DNA from: Cryomorphaceae bacterium
GTDB lineage: Bacteria > Bacteroidota > Bacteroidia > Flavobacteriales > BACL11
Assembly: GCA_014384505.1 (NCBI GenBank)
Contig: JACNFT010000085.1
Coordinates: 1 to 9,580, forward strand
DNA length: 9,580 nucleotides
Direction: 5' to 3'
Positions 1-6,937 of this stretch are shown in pieces (the stretch's first letter is position 1; the number at the start of each line of letters is the position of its first letter). The notes under the pieces were generated by a model. The model worked only from the letters and a program-made list of their open reading frames with translations, did not search any database and was not told the origin of the DNA. The position numbers and the translations under genes are program-made.

Positions 1-100
1 GAAGGCGGTCTGTATTATCTATACTATATTTATGAGTAAAGAATGAAATTCCTAAAATAAAAAATAGTAGAAAGTGAAAGTTAAGTAATTGTTTATTCAT
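1..100 (-). CDS. Small membrane protein, N-terminal fragment (DUF6168-like candidate), cut by the left edge
   Basis: The reading frame opens with ATG at 100-98 and runs without a stop to the window edge, giving 33 residues beginning MNKQLLNFHFLLFF. A short polar start is followed by a hydrophobic stretch (about residues 5-21, FHFLLFFILGISFF), which looks like an N-terminal membrane segment. The ATG overlaps the last codons and stop of the upstream AtpZ-like gene by 8 nt, which suggests translational coupling. In many Bacteroidota a small two- to four-helix protein (DUF6168) lies between the AtpZ-like gene and atpB of the ATP synthase operon. Position and hydrophobic start fit that, but the fragment is too short to assign a family. 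The family name is inference from context; the open frame and the overlap are seen directly. Confidence 0.55.
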   Translation of the reverse strand, partial: MNKQLLNFHFLLFFILGISFFTHKYSIDNTDRL

Positions 101-326
101 TCTTATTAATTCTTTGGAGTTGTTTTATAATACTATAAAAAGATAATGCTATTGCAAATAAGACAAAAATAAGGGTCATCCATGGTGGTTTCGCAAAGCC
201 AAATTTTAAATCAAGTATTTTCCCGAAATAAGAACCAATATAAACAACAGTTCCTATTTGAAAGGGGATGGAAGCAAGAGAAACGTATTTATTAAGCTGT
301 TTTTTTGTTGATTTTTCCGGCATCAT
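93..326 (-). CDS. AtpZ/AtpI-like F0F1 ATP synthase accessory protein
   Basis: This 77-residue protein has two predicted membrane helices, about residues 17-38 and 48-68, with a short basic C-terminus. The first helix holds a glycine-rich pattern (G25, G31, G35) followed by D39, and a PPW turn (47-49) leads into the second helix. That layout is typical of the AtpZ/AtpI family (ATPase_gene1 type). These proteins sit beside F0F1 ATP synthase operons and are thought to help assemble the c-ring or supply Mg2+/Ca2+. ATG occurs twice in a row (326 and 323), so the start could be either. The gene begins 35 nt inside the end of the bactofilin gene and its stop overlaps the next gene by 8 nt, so it is translated from a polycistronic message. 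The ATP synthase genes themselves would lie to the left, outside the window. Confidence 0.82.
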   Translation of the reverse strand: MMPEKSTKKQLNKYVSLASIPFQIGTVVYIGSYFGKILDLKFGFAKPPWMTLIFVLFAIALSFYSIIKQLQRINKNE

Positions 327-699
327 TTAAATCTTTAATTACTGCCCCCATACTACATGATCCTGAAAATGCTGCTCCTGGCTCAATGGATAATTTATTT
401 GTAATTATATCTCCGTTTAATTTTGCTGAAGTTTTTAAAGAAAGTAATTGCGATACTGTAATTTTAGCTTTTATTGTTCCTGAAATATCAGCATCTTTAC
501 AAATTACATCTCCCTCAATCATACCTTCATGCCCCAACACTACTTTACCCTCAGTATTTACTGAGCCCCTAAGGATTCCGTCTATTCTAATATCTCCTTT
601 TGAAATTATATCTCCAGTAATGATTGTTCCTGCTCCTATCATATTCACGGAAGCTGTCGTTTCACTTTTTTTCATGGTTTCGTTTTTATTTGTAAACAT
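292..699 (-). CDS. Bactofilin family protein (polymer-forming cytoskeletal protein)
   Basis: This 135-residue protein has a short disordered, charged N-terminus (about 1-19), a central beta-helical bactofilin domain (about 20-118) and a short lysine-rich tail. The core shows the family's repeating short beta strands with glycine turns: GTIITGDIISKGDIRIDG, then GKVVLGHEGMIEGDV, ADISGTIKAKITVSQLLSL and LSIEPGAAFSGSCSMG. Bactofilins polymerise without nucleotide into filaments that scaffold shape, stalk or envelope enzymes, and they often work with M23 peptidases; one is encoded divergently at 3432. The start ATG at 699 gives the MF plus charged-residue opening common in Bacteroidota homologues. 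It begins 49 nt after the porW stop, and its end overlaps the AtpZ-like gene by 35 nt. Family assignment is firm; the cellular role here is inferred. Confidence 0.92.
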   Translation of the reverse strand: MFTNKNETMKKSETTASVNMIGAGTIITGDIISKGDIRIDGILRGSVNTEGKVVLGHEGMIEGDVICKDADISGTIKAKITVSQLLSLKTSAKLNGDIITNKLSIEPGAAFSGSCSMGAVIKDLNDAGKINKKTA

Positions 700-721
700 C
701 TTGTATTGGTATTTGTTAGTG

Positions 722-729
722 CAAAAATA
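722..729 (-). promoter_or_regulatory. Possible Bacteroidota -7 promoter element for bactofilin
   Basis: On the minus strand these bases read TATTTTTG, an exact match to the Bacteroidota -7 consensus TAnnTTTG, 22 nt upstream of the bactofilin ATG. I do not see a convincing TTTG -33 element at the expected spacing, and the surroundings are AT-rich, so chance is a real possibility. If real, bactofilin and the genes after it would have their own promoter just past the hairpin at the porW stop. The same T-rich bases could equally be the U-tract of a terminator. Confidence 0.25.
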
Positions 730-735
730 TATAAA

Positions 736-791
736 ATATTACAACCTCTTAATTATTGTCTAAATAATTCTTTTTAAAGAAGTTGTAATAT
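736..791 (-). terminator. Nested hairpin over the porW stop codon, candidate terminator or attenuator
   Basis: An outer inverted repeat pairs 736-750 with 777-791 (14 of 15 positions, with an unbroken 10-bp outer part ATATTACAAC/GTTGTAATAT). Inside it a second perfect 7-bp repeat pairs 751-757 with 763-769 (AATTATT/AATAATT) around a 5-nt loop. The porW stop codon (749-751) lies within the structure. On the minus strand the hairpin is followed by TTTATATATTTTTG, a T-rich run as expected of an intrinsic terminator. The stem is AT-rich, so its strength is doubtful. It could end or reduce porW transcription before bactofilin, or protect an mRNA 3' end. Confidence 0.5.
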
Positions 792-3337
792 CCTTCAACA
801 TCTTTATTTTTATAAAATTCTTTAAAATTTTCAAACGAAATAGCCAACACCTTATAGTCTGATTTATTGAGCTGATTAACAATTTCAGTATTATCCATTA
901 TCAACTGATTATATACAACAACATCACTTGAATTGTCAAATGTTTTTATCATTAACAGATGCTTATCTAAACCCATTAGCATTGCACTAATTTCAAATAC
1001 TTCATTCTCAAAATCATTAGTATGGTAATCAGAAATTAATGTTTTTAGGTAATTAATGTCCACCCCTTCTTTTGGTAAAATGAAAAGTGACATATGAGGG
1101 TTTCCGCTTCTAAATAAATAGGGGGATTCTGTTAATGCTTGCTCATTAGCTTTTTTCAGTTTTTCAGGATTCTTAATCGCCTCCAATAGGTAAATTGCCT
1201 CTTTTATAATTCGGGGATCCTTATCAATACTTATAATTTTATCCAAAATGTTTATACACTCGGACGAATCCTTTAATGCTGAAAATGATAATGCTTTCAA
1301 AAATAAATATTTTGACTTATAATCATCATCAGAAACTTGCTTACATTTTTCAACTACTTGGATGTATTCCTTAGCAACATACAGTTGGTATATGCCTTGA
1401 TAAGCCAATTCATCTTCATTTTGTAAGCCAATTAACTGATCTTGAAAGTTAGGATTGGTCAATAATTGAGCATACACACTATTTGGAAAATTATGAAGTA
1501 ATAAGTTTTTCATTACTTCTGCTTCTTGATCCGTTCCTACTTCCAAATGATTAATATAAACATTATAATACGCTAAAGCAGCATAATTTTTGTCATACGG
1601 AAAACGAGAAAGCAAACTCATGAATAATTCTGAACTCTTATTATATTCTTTTAAACCATTCTTATAAATTACCCCAGCCTGATAAGTGGATTCTTTTATC
1701 ATTTCGTTTGATATAGCTAAATTTTCTTCCGTTTTGGGTAATTTTTCTAAGTAATAATTAGGGTCTTTTTTATTTTGTGTTACTACCTCAAAACTGTCTG
1801 ATGCTATTGAATCTATTTCAAATACATTGACTATTTTTTTGTCTTTTCTTCTCCAATCATCCTCTAGATTTCTTTTTCCCCATATTTTTCTAAATTCTGA
1901 AAGACCAAAACTTAAGGTTGCAGGATTATAAAAATACCACTTCCCACCAGAAGTATTATCTCCAAACTGCTCACCTCTCCCTCCATTTCTATTATTTTCA
2001 TATAGCATTTGTTGTTTAGAACTCTCGGCCGCTAAAACCTCTCTTTCTTTTTCAAGCTCAGCTTGTATGAGTTTGTTAATAGCCTGAGAAAGCTCAGATG
2101 CTGGAAGTGCCGCTAAAGCTTGTAAACTATCTTGCAAAGAGATGACATCCAAGTGATAAACTAACTCTTGAAGGATTTCATGTTTTTCTTTTGCAGACTC
2201 ATACTCTCTAAAATCTTCATCCATATAAAATAAAGTGCTATCATAATTAATCTTAGCATCCTTGTAAAAAGATCTGTTATAATCAATTTTGGCAAGCGCT
2301 AAAAAAGATAATGATTTTTGAGTATTATTTTCAATACTATTAACAGTTGAGAGTAAGTAATTGTTAATAGCAGCAAGCGTATCAGAGTTATTAATATCCA
2401 TTTCAGCCAAAGTAAAATAGATTTGATCCAAGTACTCTTTGTTCTTATCATCCTTGGTCATCTTCAGCAACTTCTGACGCATTTTTTGAGTATCTCGACT
2501 TCCCGAATCTAGTGAGCGCGCTAAATTCATTTTAGCATTAAACACCATTTCATACTCTGGGCTAGACTTAAGAACTTGCTCGTATTTATTTTTGGCGCCT
2601 TTGTTATTATTACTCTGCTGATAAAGTTGTGCCATAATATAATTATAGCGCACCTTTTTATTTTTCCTTTTTATTAACTTATCAATTTTTACAAACTGCT
2701 CTAATGCTAATTCATAATTAGCTTGTTGTAAATAAAAATCTGCACTTATTTTAGCTAAGTCAACTTCCAATTTTTTAGGGAACTTACGGTTATTCGTCAA
2801 CTCATCTAACTCAACCTCAGCTGTCATGAAATCCTGCTTCTCAACTAAAGCTCTTATTAACCACAATGAAGCATCAAATTGAATTTCATTATTTTTGTAC
2901 TCGTTTTTTATAAAGCTAAACGTTTTTATTGCATCTTCAAACTCCCCTTTATAGAAATATGATTTTCCAACCATAAGGTAATTATCATCAATCCACTTGC
3001 AGTATTCCTTTCCTTTAATTTTCATGGAATGTTTTTGAATAACAATAGACCCTTTCTTAATCGCCTTATCCATGTAACTATGGGTATTCTTTGATTTTTT
3101 TAAATCACCCGTTTTAAAAATAGGAAGGATAGTCGTGTAGTCATCTACAAAACTTTCTTCTAATTTTTTTATTCCATTTTTAATGCTTTCGTTTCCATTA
3201 AAATACCCATTATACTTAGCAGTTGTATTATGAAACTGACGATTAACCCATGTCTTTTTTTTAGTAGAACAGCCTGCAGAAAACAAAAGCAATACCGCTA
3301 AAAAAACCTTTAATATATGTTGTGTAATTACCTTCAC
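749..3337 (-). CDS. porW: SprE/PorW family type IX secretion lipoprotein
   Basis: This 862-residue protein begins with a signal peptide ending in FSAGC, with the lipid-bearing cysteine at 23, so it is probably anchored on the periplasmic side of a membrane. After the cysteine comes the family hallmark NTTAKYNGYFNGNESI (38-52). TPR-like helical repeats follow (about 115-400 and 550-720), with a charged coiled stretch (about 400-450). The conserved WYFYNP motif (467-472) and a WGKRNLEDDWRR motif (486-497) mark SprE/PorW. The length is close to F. johnsoniae SprE, which is needed for gliding and type IX secretion; PorW links the translocon to the PorLM motor in P. gingivalis. The start is GTG at 3337: upstream in frame the first stop is TAA, only eight codons back, with no ATG between, and any later ATG would lose the signal peptide. 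The lipobox has serine at -3, which is less usual than leucine. Divergent from the M23 peptidase gene. Confidence 0.9.
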   Translation of the reverse strand: MKVITQHILKVFLAVLLLFSAGCSTKKKTWVNRQFHNTTAKYNGYFNGNESIKNGIKKLEESFVDDYTTILPIFKTGDLKKSKNTHSYMDKAIKKGSIVIQKHSMKIKGKEYCKWIDDNYLMVGKSYFYKGEFEDAIKTFSFIKNEYKNNEIQFDASLWLIRALVEKQDFMTAEVELDELTNNRKFPKKLEVDLAKISADFYLQQANYELALEQFVKIDKLIKRKNKKVRYNYIMAQLYQQSNNNKGAKNKYEQVLKSSPEYEMVFNAKMNLARSLDSGSRDTQKMRQKLLKMTKDDKNKEYLDQIYFTLAEMDINNSDTLAAINNYLLSTVNSIENNTQKSLSFLALAKIDYNRSFYKDAKINYDSTLFYMDEDFREYESAKEKHEILQELVYHLDVISLQDSLQALAALPASELSQAINKLIQAELEKEREVLAAESSKQQMLYENNRNGGRGEQFGDNTSGGKWYFYNPATLSFGLSEFRKIWGKRNLEDDWRRKDKKIVNVFEIDSIASDSFEVVTQNKKDPNYYLEKLPKTEENLAISNEMIKESTYQAGVIYKNGLKEYNKSSELFMSLLSRFPYDKNYAALAYYNVYINHLEVGTDQEAEVMKNLLLHNFPNSVYAQLLTNPNFQDQLIGLQNEDELAYQGIYQLYVAKEYIQVVEKCKQVSDDDYKSKYLFLKALSFSALKDSSECINILDKIISIDKDPRIIKEAIYLLEAIKNPEKLKKANEQALTESPYLFRSGNPHMSLFILPKEGVDINYLKTLISDYHTNDFENEVFEISAMLMGLDKHLLMIKTFDNSSDVVVYNQLIMDNTEIVNQLNKSDYKVLAISFENFKEFYKNKDVEGYYNFFKKNYLDNN

Positions 3338-3431
3338 TTGGTTACTAAACTTCTTTTAATTAAAATTATTTTACCGCTAATCGTAAAATTCACGCAAATA
3401 TGCTTATAATTTTATGATATTTGCAAACATT
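3338..3431. promoter_or_regulatory. Divergent intergenic region between porW and the M23 peptidase operon
   Basis: This roughly 94-bp AT-rich stretch must hold, or lie next to, the promoters for both gene blocks. It contains a perfect 12-bp palindrome TTTTAATTAAAA (3354-3365) and a perfect 7-bp inverted repeat ATTTTAC/GTAAAAT (3368-3374 and 3383-3389) with an 8-nt spacer. On the plus strand TAATTTTA (3407-3414) matches the -7 consensus TAnnTTTG except in the last base. If it is used, transcription would start after 3414 and favour translation from the ATG at 3432. I could not find a well-spaced -33 TTTG for either direction, so promoter positions are tentative. Confidence 0.4.
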
Positions 3432-4289
3432 ATGCAAGATAAAGAAGGTAGAGAAAAATATTGGTCTAAATTATTTCACAAATACCGTTTTGTGATAATG
3501 AAAGATAGTTCTTTTGAAGAAAAGTTATCCGTAAAGTTAACACGAATAAATGTTATTGCTTTTTTAGCCACATTTGTGTTTTTATGCTTTTTTAGCACAA
3601 TGCTATTAATTGCTTATACTCCATTAAGCGAATATGTTCCAGGAAAGTCATCTATTGAGGTGCAAAAAAGCTTAATTGCGTTAAATATAAAATCAGACTC
3701 CCTTGAAGCAATTTTAGTTAGCAGGAGTATTTATCTTGAAAACATAAATAAAATAATTAATGGTGAAGAGCTTGTAACTCCAGAAAATTATGCAGAAATA
3801 ACGAATACTCAAATTCCAATTTCATTTGAAAAATCAAAAGAAGATTCCCTCTTTCGTGTAAAGGTAGAGGCTGAAGATAAGAGTTCCATTTACAAAAAAG
3901 ACAAGCCGAATAATAACACAACTTTAATGTTTTTCACTCCTCTAACTGGTTTGATAAGTGACGGATATAACAACAAAACAAAACATTTTGGAATTGATTT
4001 GGTAGCCAAAGAAAAATCAAGAATCTCAAGTGTACTAGAGGGAACGGTAATTATTAGTCATTGGGCATATGAAACGGGATATGTTATAGGGGTACAGCAT
4101 AAGAATGACTATCTTTCTTTTTACAAACACAACTCTGTTTTATTAAAATCAGTTGGTGATTATGTAAATGCAGGCGATCATATTGCTATTATTGGGAATT
4201 CTGGAGAACTTTCATCTGGCCCACATCTTCATTTTGAACTCTGGCACAAAGGAATTCCTGTTAACCCTGAAAATTACATTTCTTTTTAA
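3432..4289 (+). CDS. Membrane-anchored M23 family peptidase (LytM domain)
   Basis: From ATG 3432 this is a 285-residue protein. It has a cytoplasmic basic N-terminus containing KYRFVIM, one membrane helix (about 40-61), a periplasmic linker with a short helical region (about 75-110) and a C-terminal M23/LytM domain (about 170-283). All zinc-site motifs are present: HFGID (H185, D189), YKH (H233) and HLH (H265, H267). It should therefore be an active zinc endopeptidase cleaving peptidoglycan cross-links, tethered in the inner membrane. An upstream in-frame ATG at 3414 would add six residues (MIFANI). I prefer 3432 because the extra residues look unlike the charged N-termini of related Bacteroidota proteins and a candidate -7 element ends at 3414. 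It is the first gene of the rightward operon, 3 nt before the GH3 gene. The exact peptide bond cleaved cannot be told from sequence. Confidence 0.88.
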   Translation: MQDKEGREKYWSKLFHKYRFVIMKDSSFEEKLSVKLTRINVIAFLATFVFLCFFSTMLLIAYTPLSEYVPGKSSIEVQKSLIALNIKSDSLEAILVSRSIYLENINKIINGEELVTPENYAEITNTQIPISFEKSKEDSLFRVKVEAEDKSSIYKKDKPNNNTTLMFFTPLTGLISDGYNNKTKHFGIDLVAKEKSRISSVLEGTVIISHWAYETGYVIGVQHKNDYLSFYKHNSVLLKSVGDYVNAGDHIAIIGNSGELSSGPHLHFELWHKGIPVNPENYISF

Positions 4290-4292
4290 AAA

Positions 4293-5780
4293 ATGGGATT
4301 AAAATCATTACTCAGTCTTCCGTTTGCAAGACAAATTGTAAAAAAGAACAGCAAGTGGAAAAAAAATGCTGTAAAAGTTCAGAATAAACTTTTATTGTCA
4401 TTAATAAGTCAGGCTAAAAATACTAAGTTTGGTAATGATCACAACTTTTCAGAAATCTCAAATTATTCTGATTGGAAAAAAAATATCCCTATACGAGACT
4501 ATGAAGATCTTAAAATTTATGTACAAGAAATAATTGATGGTAAAAAAGATGTGCTTTGGCCAGGAAGACCTCTTTATTTTTGTAAAACTTCAGGAACAAC
4601 TTCAGGAACAAAATACATTCCAATTAGCACAGAAAGTATGCTCCACCATATAACTGCTGCTCGTGATGCAATACTAAGTTATATCGCTGAAACTAAAAAT
4701 ACATCTATTGTTAATGGTAAAATGATTTTCCTACAAGGAAGCCCTGAACTAAGCAAAACAGGAGATATACTTACAGGAAGGCTTTCGGGGATTGTAGCTC
4801 ATCACACACCATCTTATTTGAAAAAAAACCAATTACCTTCTTATAAAACCAATTGCCTTGAAAATTGGGAAGATAAAGTAGATTCAATTCTAGAGGAAAC
4901 GCTGAATGAGAATATGAGTTTAATTTCAGGAATTCCTCCTTGGGTTCAAATGTATTTTGAAAAATTACAAGACAAAACCGGAAAACTAATTAAAGATATT
5001 TTTCCAAAATTTGACTTATTTATTTACGGAGGAGTAAACTACGAGCCTTATCGACAAACATTTGAAAATCTAATTGGGAAAAAAGTGGATGGAATAGAAT
5101 TATATCCTGCTTCAGAAGGTTTTATTGCCTATCAAGACTCCCAAACAGAAAAAGGAATGTTACTTTGTGTAAATCATGGAATATTCTATGAATTTATTCC
5201 ATCAGAAGAATTTTTCAACAAGAATCCAACTCGAATTTCTTTGGGTGATGTAGAAATTGGCGTAAATTATGTTATCATCCTAAATACGGATGCTGGGCTT
5301 TGGGGTTATAATATTGGGGACACCATAAAGTTTGTTTCAATTGACCCATACAGAATCGTTGTGAGCGGTAGGATTAAGCATTTTACATCAGCATTTGGGG
5401 AGCATGTTATTGCTGAAGAAGTAGAAAAATCATTACAGGAAACTATTGCAAAGATTCCTGCGCAGGTTAATGAATTTCATGTGGCGCCACAAGTAAATCC
5501 TGAAAGCGGATTGCCTTATCATCAATGGTTAGTAGAGTTTGAAAAAGAACCTGAAAATATGGCTGATTTTAGTGAGCTGATTGACAACACTTTGCAAAAA
5601 CACAATGCATATTACAAGGACTTAATTAGTGGAGGAATTTTAAAGCCTTTACTCATTACAAAAATTAATAAGAATGGTTTCAGAGATTATATGAAATCAA
5701 TAGGGAAATTAGGTGGACAAAACAAAGTTCCAAGACTGGCGAATGACAGAAAGATAGCAGATAAATTAAACGCATTTTAA
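4293..5780 (+). CDS. GH3 auxin-responsive promoter family protein (acyl-adenylate-forming enzyme)
   Basis: This 495-residue protein belongs to the GH3 branch of the ANL adenylating superfamily. Visible motifs are the nucleotide-binding loop TSGTTSGTKYIP (99-110), YPASEG (271-276), the YNIGD motif (339-343) that contacts ATP, and the hinge-region sequence SGRIKHFTSAFGEHV (358-372), followed by a C-terminal lid domain. Plant GH3 enzymes adenylate hormone carboxylates (auxin, jasmonate) and join them to amino acids. Bacterial members are common in Bacteroidota, but their substrates are, to my knowledge, not established, so only ATP-dependent acyl activation and probably amide bond formation can be proposed. 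There is no signal peptide or membrane helix, so it is cytoplasmic. The gene lies 3 nt after the M23 peptidase stop, and its own stop overlaps the dxr start (TAATG), so it is co-transcribed. The context of envelope and isoprenoid genes hints at a cell-surface or lipid-related acid as substrate, but that is a guess. Confidence 0.88.
   Translation: MGLKSLLSLPFARQIVKKNSKWKKNAVKVQNKLLLSLISQAKNTKFGNDHNFSEISNYSDWKKNIPIRDYEDLKIYVQEIIDGKKDVLWPGRPLYFCKTSGTTSGTKYIPISTESMLHHITAARDAILSYIAETKNTSIVNGKMIFLQGSPELSKTGDILTGRLSGIVAHHTPSYLKKNQLPSYKTNCLENWEDKVDSILEETLNENMSLISGIPPWVQMYFEKLQDKTGKLIKDIFPKFDLFIYGGVNYEPYRQTFENLIGKKVDGIELYPASEGFIAYQDSQTEKGMLLCVNHGIFYEFIPSEEFFNKNPTRISLGDVEIGVNYVIILNTDAGLWGYNIGDTIKFVSIDPYRIVVSGRIKHFTSAFGEHVIAEEVEKSLQETIAKIPAQVNEFHVAPQVNPESGLPYHQWLVEFEKEPENMADFSELIDNTLQKHNAYYKDLISGGILKPLLITKINKNGFRDYMKSIGKLGGQNKVPRLANDRKIADKLNAF
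4587..4610 (+). repeat. Perfect 12-bp tandem duplication inside the GH3 ATP-binding loop
   Basis: ACTTCAGGAACA occurs twice in direct succession, in register with the codons, and encodes the two TSGT units of the TSGTTSGT loop. The protein repeat is a normal family motif; what is notable is that all four codons are identical in both copies. Confidence 0.85.
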
Positions 5781-6937
5781 TGGAGGAAAAGAAAAAACAA
5801 ATCGCAATACTTGGTTCTACCGGCTCAATTGGAACCCAGGCTTTGGAGGTTATTAGTGAACATTCAAATTTGTTTGAAGTTGAGGTCTTAACTGCAAATA
5901 ATAATAGTAAGCTACTGATTGAACAAGCTATTAAATTCAAACCCAATACGGTTGTAATAGCCAATGAAGAAAAATACAAAGAGGTAGATGAAGCTCTTTT
6001 TAAGCTAGGCATAAAAGTATTTGCAGGACAACAATCATTAGAGGAGGTTGTAGAGGGAGATAATATTCATGTCGTACTTACGGCACTGGTTGGATACTCA
6101 GGATTAAAACCCACAATTAGAGCGATAAAAGCTAAAAAGACAATCGCTTTGGCAAACAAAGAAACTTTGGTTGTTGCTGGAGATTTAATCACAAAATTAT
6201 GTCTTGAAAATGGAGTAAGAATTTACCCTGTCGATTCTGAACATTCAGCTATTTTTCAGTGCCTGGTTGGAGAAACTTACAATCCTATTGAGAAAATTTA
6301 TTTAACGGCCTCAGGCGGTCCATTCAGAGGGAGGTTGAGAAATGACTTACTTAACATAACAAAGGCCCAAGCACTGAAACATCCTAATTGGGAGATGGGT
6401 GCTAAAATAACAATTGATAGCGCTAGTTTAATGAACAAAGGGTTAGAAGTTATTGAGGCTAAATGGCTATTTGATTTAAAAGCAGAACAGATTGATGTAG
6501 TTGTTCACCCTCAATCTATCATTCACTCTGCAGTACAATTTGAAGATGGTTCAATAAAAGCACAATTAGGAGTGCCAGACATGAAATTACCTATACAATA
6601 TGCATTAGGATTTCCTGAAAGGCTTAAAAATACATTCAAGCGTTTTTCATTTATGGATTATCCTAACTTAACTTTTGAAAAGCCTGACTTGGAAACTTTC
6701 CGTAATTTACAATTGGCCTATAATGCTATGGATAAAGGAGGAAATATGCCTTGTATTTTAAATGCCGCAAACGAAATTGCAGTTGCTGCTTTTTTGAAAG
6801 ATAAAATTGGGTTTTTAAATATGTCTGATTTAATTGCCGATTGTATGGAAAAAATTACTTTTGTTTCCAATCCTACATTGGAGGATTATGTAGCAACAAA
6901 CAAAGAAACACGAATATTAGCAAACGAATTATTATAA
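5780..6937 (+). CDS. dxr: 1-deoxy-D-xylulose-5-phosphate reductoisomerase (Dxr/IspC)
   Basis: Dxr converts DXP to 2-C-methyl-D-erythritol 4-phosphate using NADPH and a divalent metal; this is the committed step of the MEP isoprenoid pathway and the target of fosmidomycin. The 385-residue length fits the family. The N-terminal Rossmann domain carries GSTGSIG (12-18), followed by ALANKETLV (123-131). The catalytic domain has VDSEHSAIFQ (151-160), with metal ligands D152 and E154, and TASGGPFR (176-183) on the flexible loop. Further motifs are HPNWEMGAKITIDSASLMNKGLEVIEA (201-227, third metal ligand E223) and VHPQSIIHS (242-250). All key residues are present, so it should be active. The start ATG overlaps the GH3 stop by one base (TAATG), and the rseP ATG follows the dxr stop with no gap. 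In E. coli dxr also lies just upstream of rseP, with ispU and cdsA between them. Confidence 0.97.
   Translation: MEEKKKQIAILGSTGSIGTQALEVISEHSNLFEVEVLTANNNSKLLIEQAIKFKPNTVVIANEEKYKEVDEALFKLGIKVFAGQQSLEEVVEGDNIHVVLTALVGYSGLKPTIRAIKAKKTIALANKETLVVAGDLITKLCLENGVRIYPVDSEHSAIFQCLVGETYNPIEKIYLTASGGPFRGRLRNDLLNITKAQALKHPNWEMGAKITIDSASLMNKGLEVIEAKWLFDLKAEQIDVVVHPQSIIHSAVQFEDGSIKAQLGVPDMKLPIQYALGFPERLKNTFKRFSFMDYPNLTFEKPDLETFRNLQLAYNAMDKGGNMPCILNAANEIAVAAFLKDKIGFLNMSDLIADCMEKITFVSNPTLEDYVATNKETRILANELL

Noticed and set aside
305..763. 152-residue plus-strand open frame opposite bactofilin
   Set aside because: It lies antisense to a clear bactofilin gene, and its hydrophobic composition follows from reading that gene backwards; no family features.
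5680..6012. 110-residue minus-strand open frame across the GH3/dxr junction
   Set aside because: It is antisense to two well-supported genes, serine- and leucine-rich as shadow frames tend to be, with no recognisable motif.
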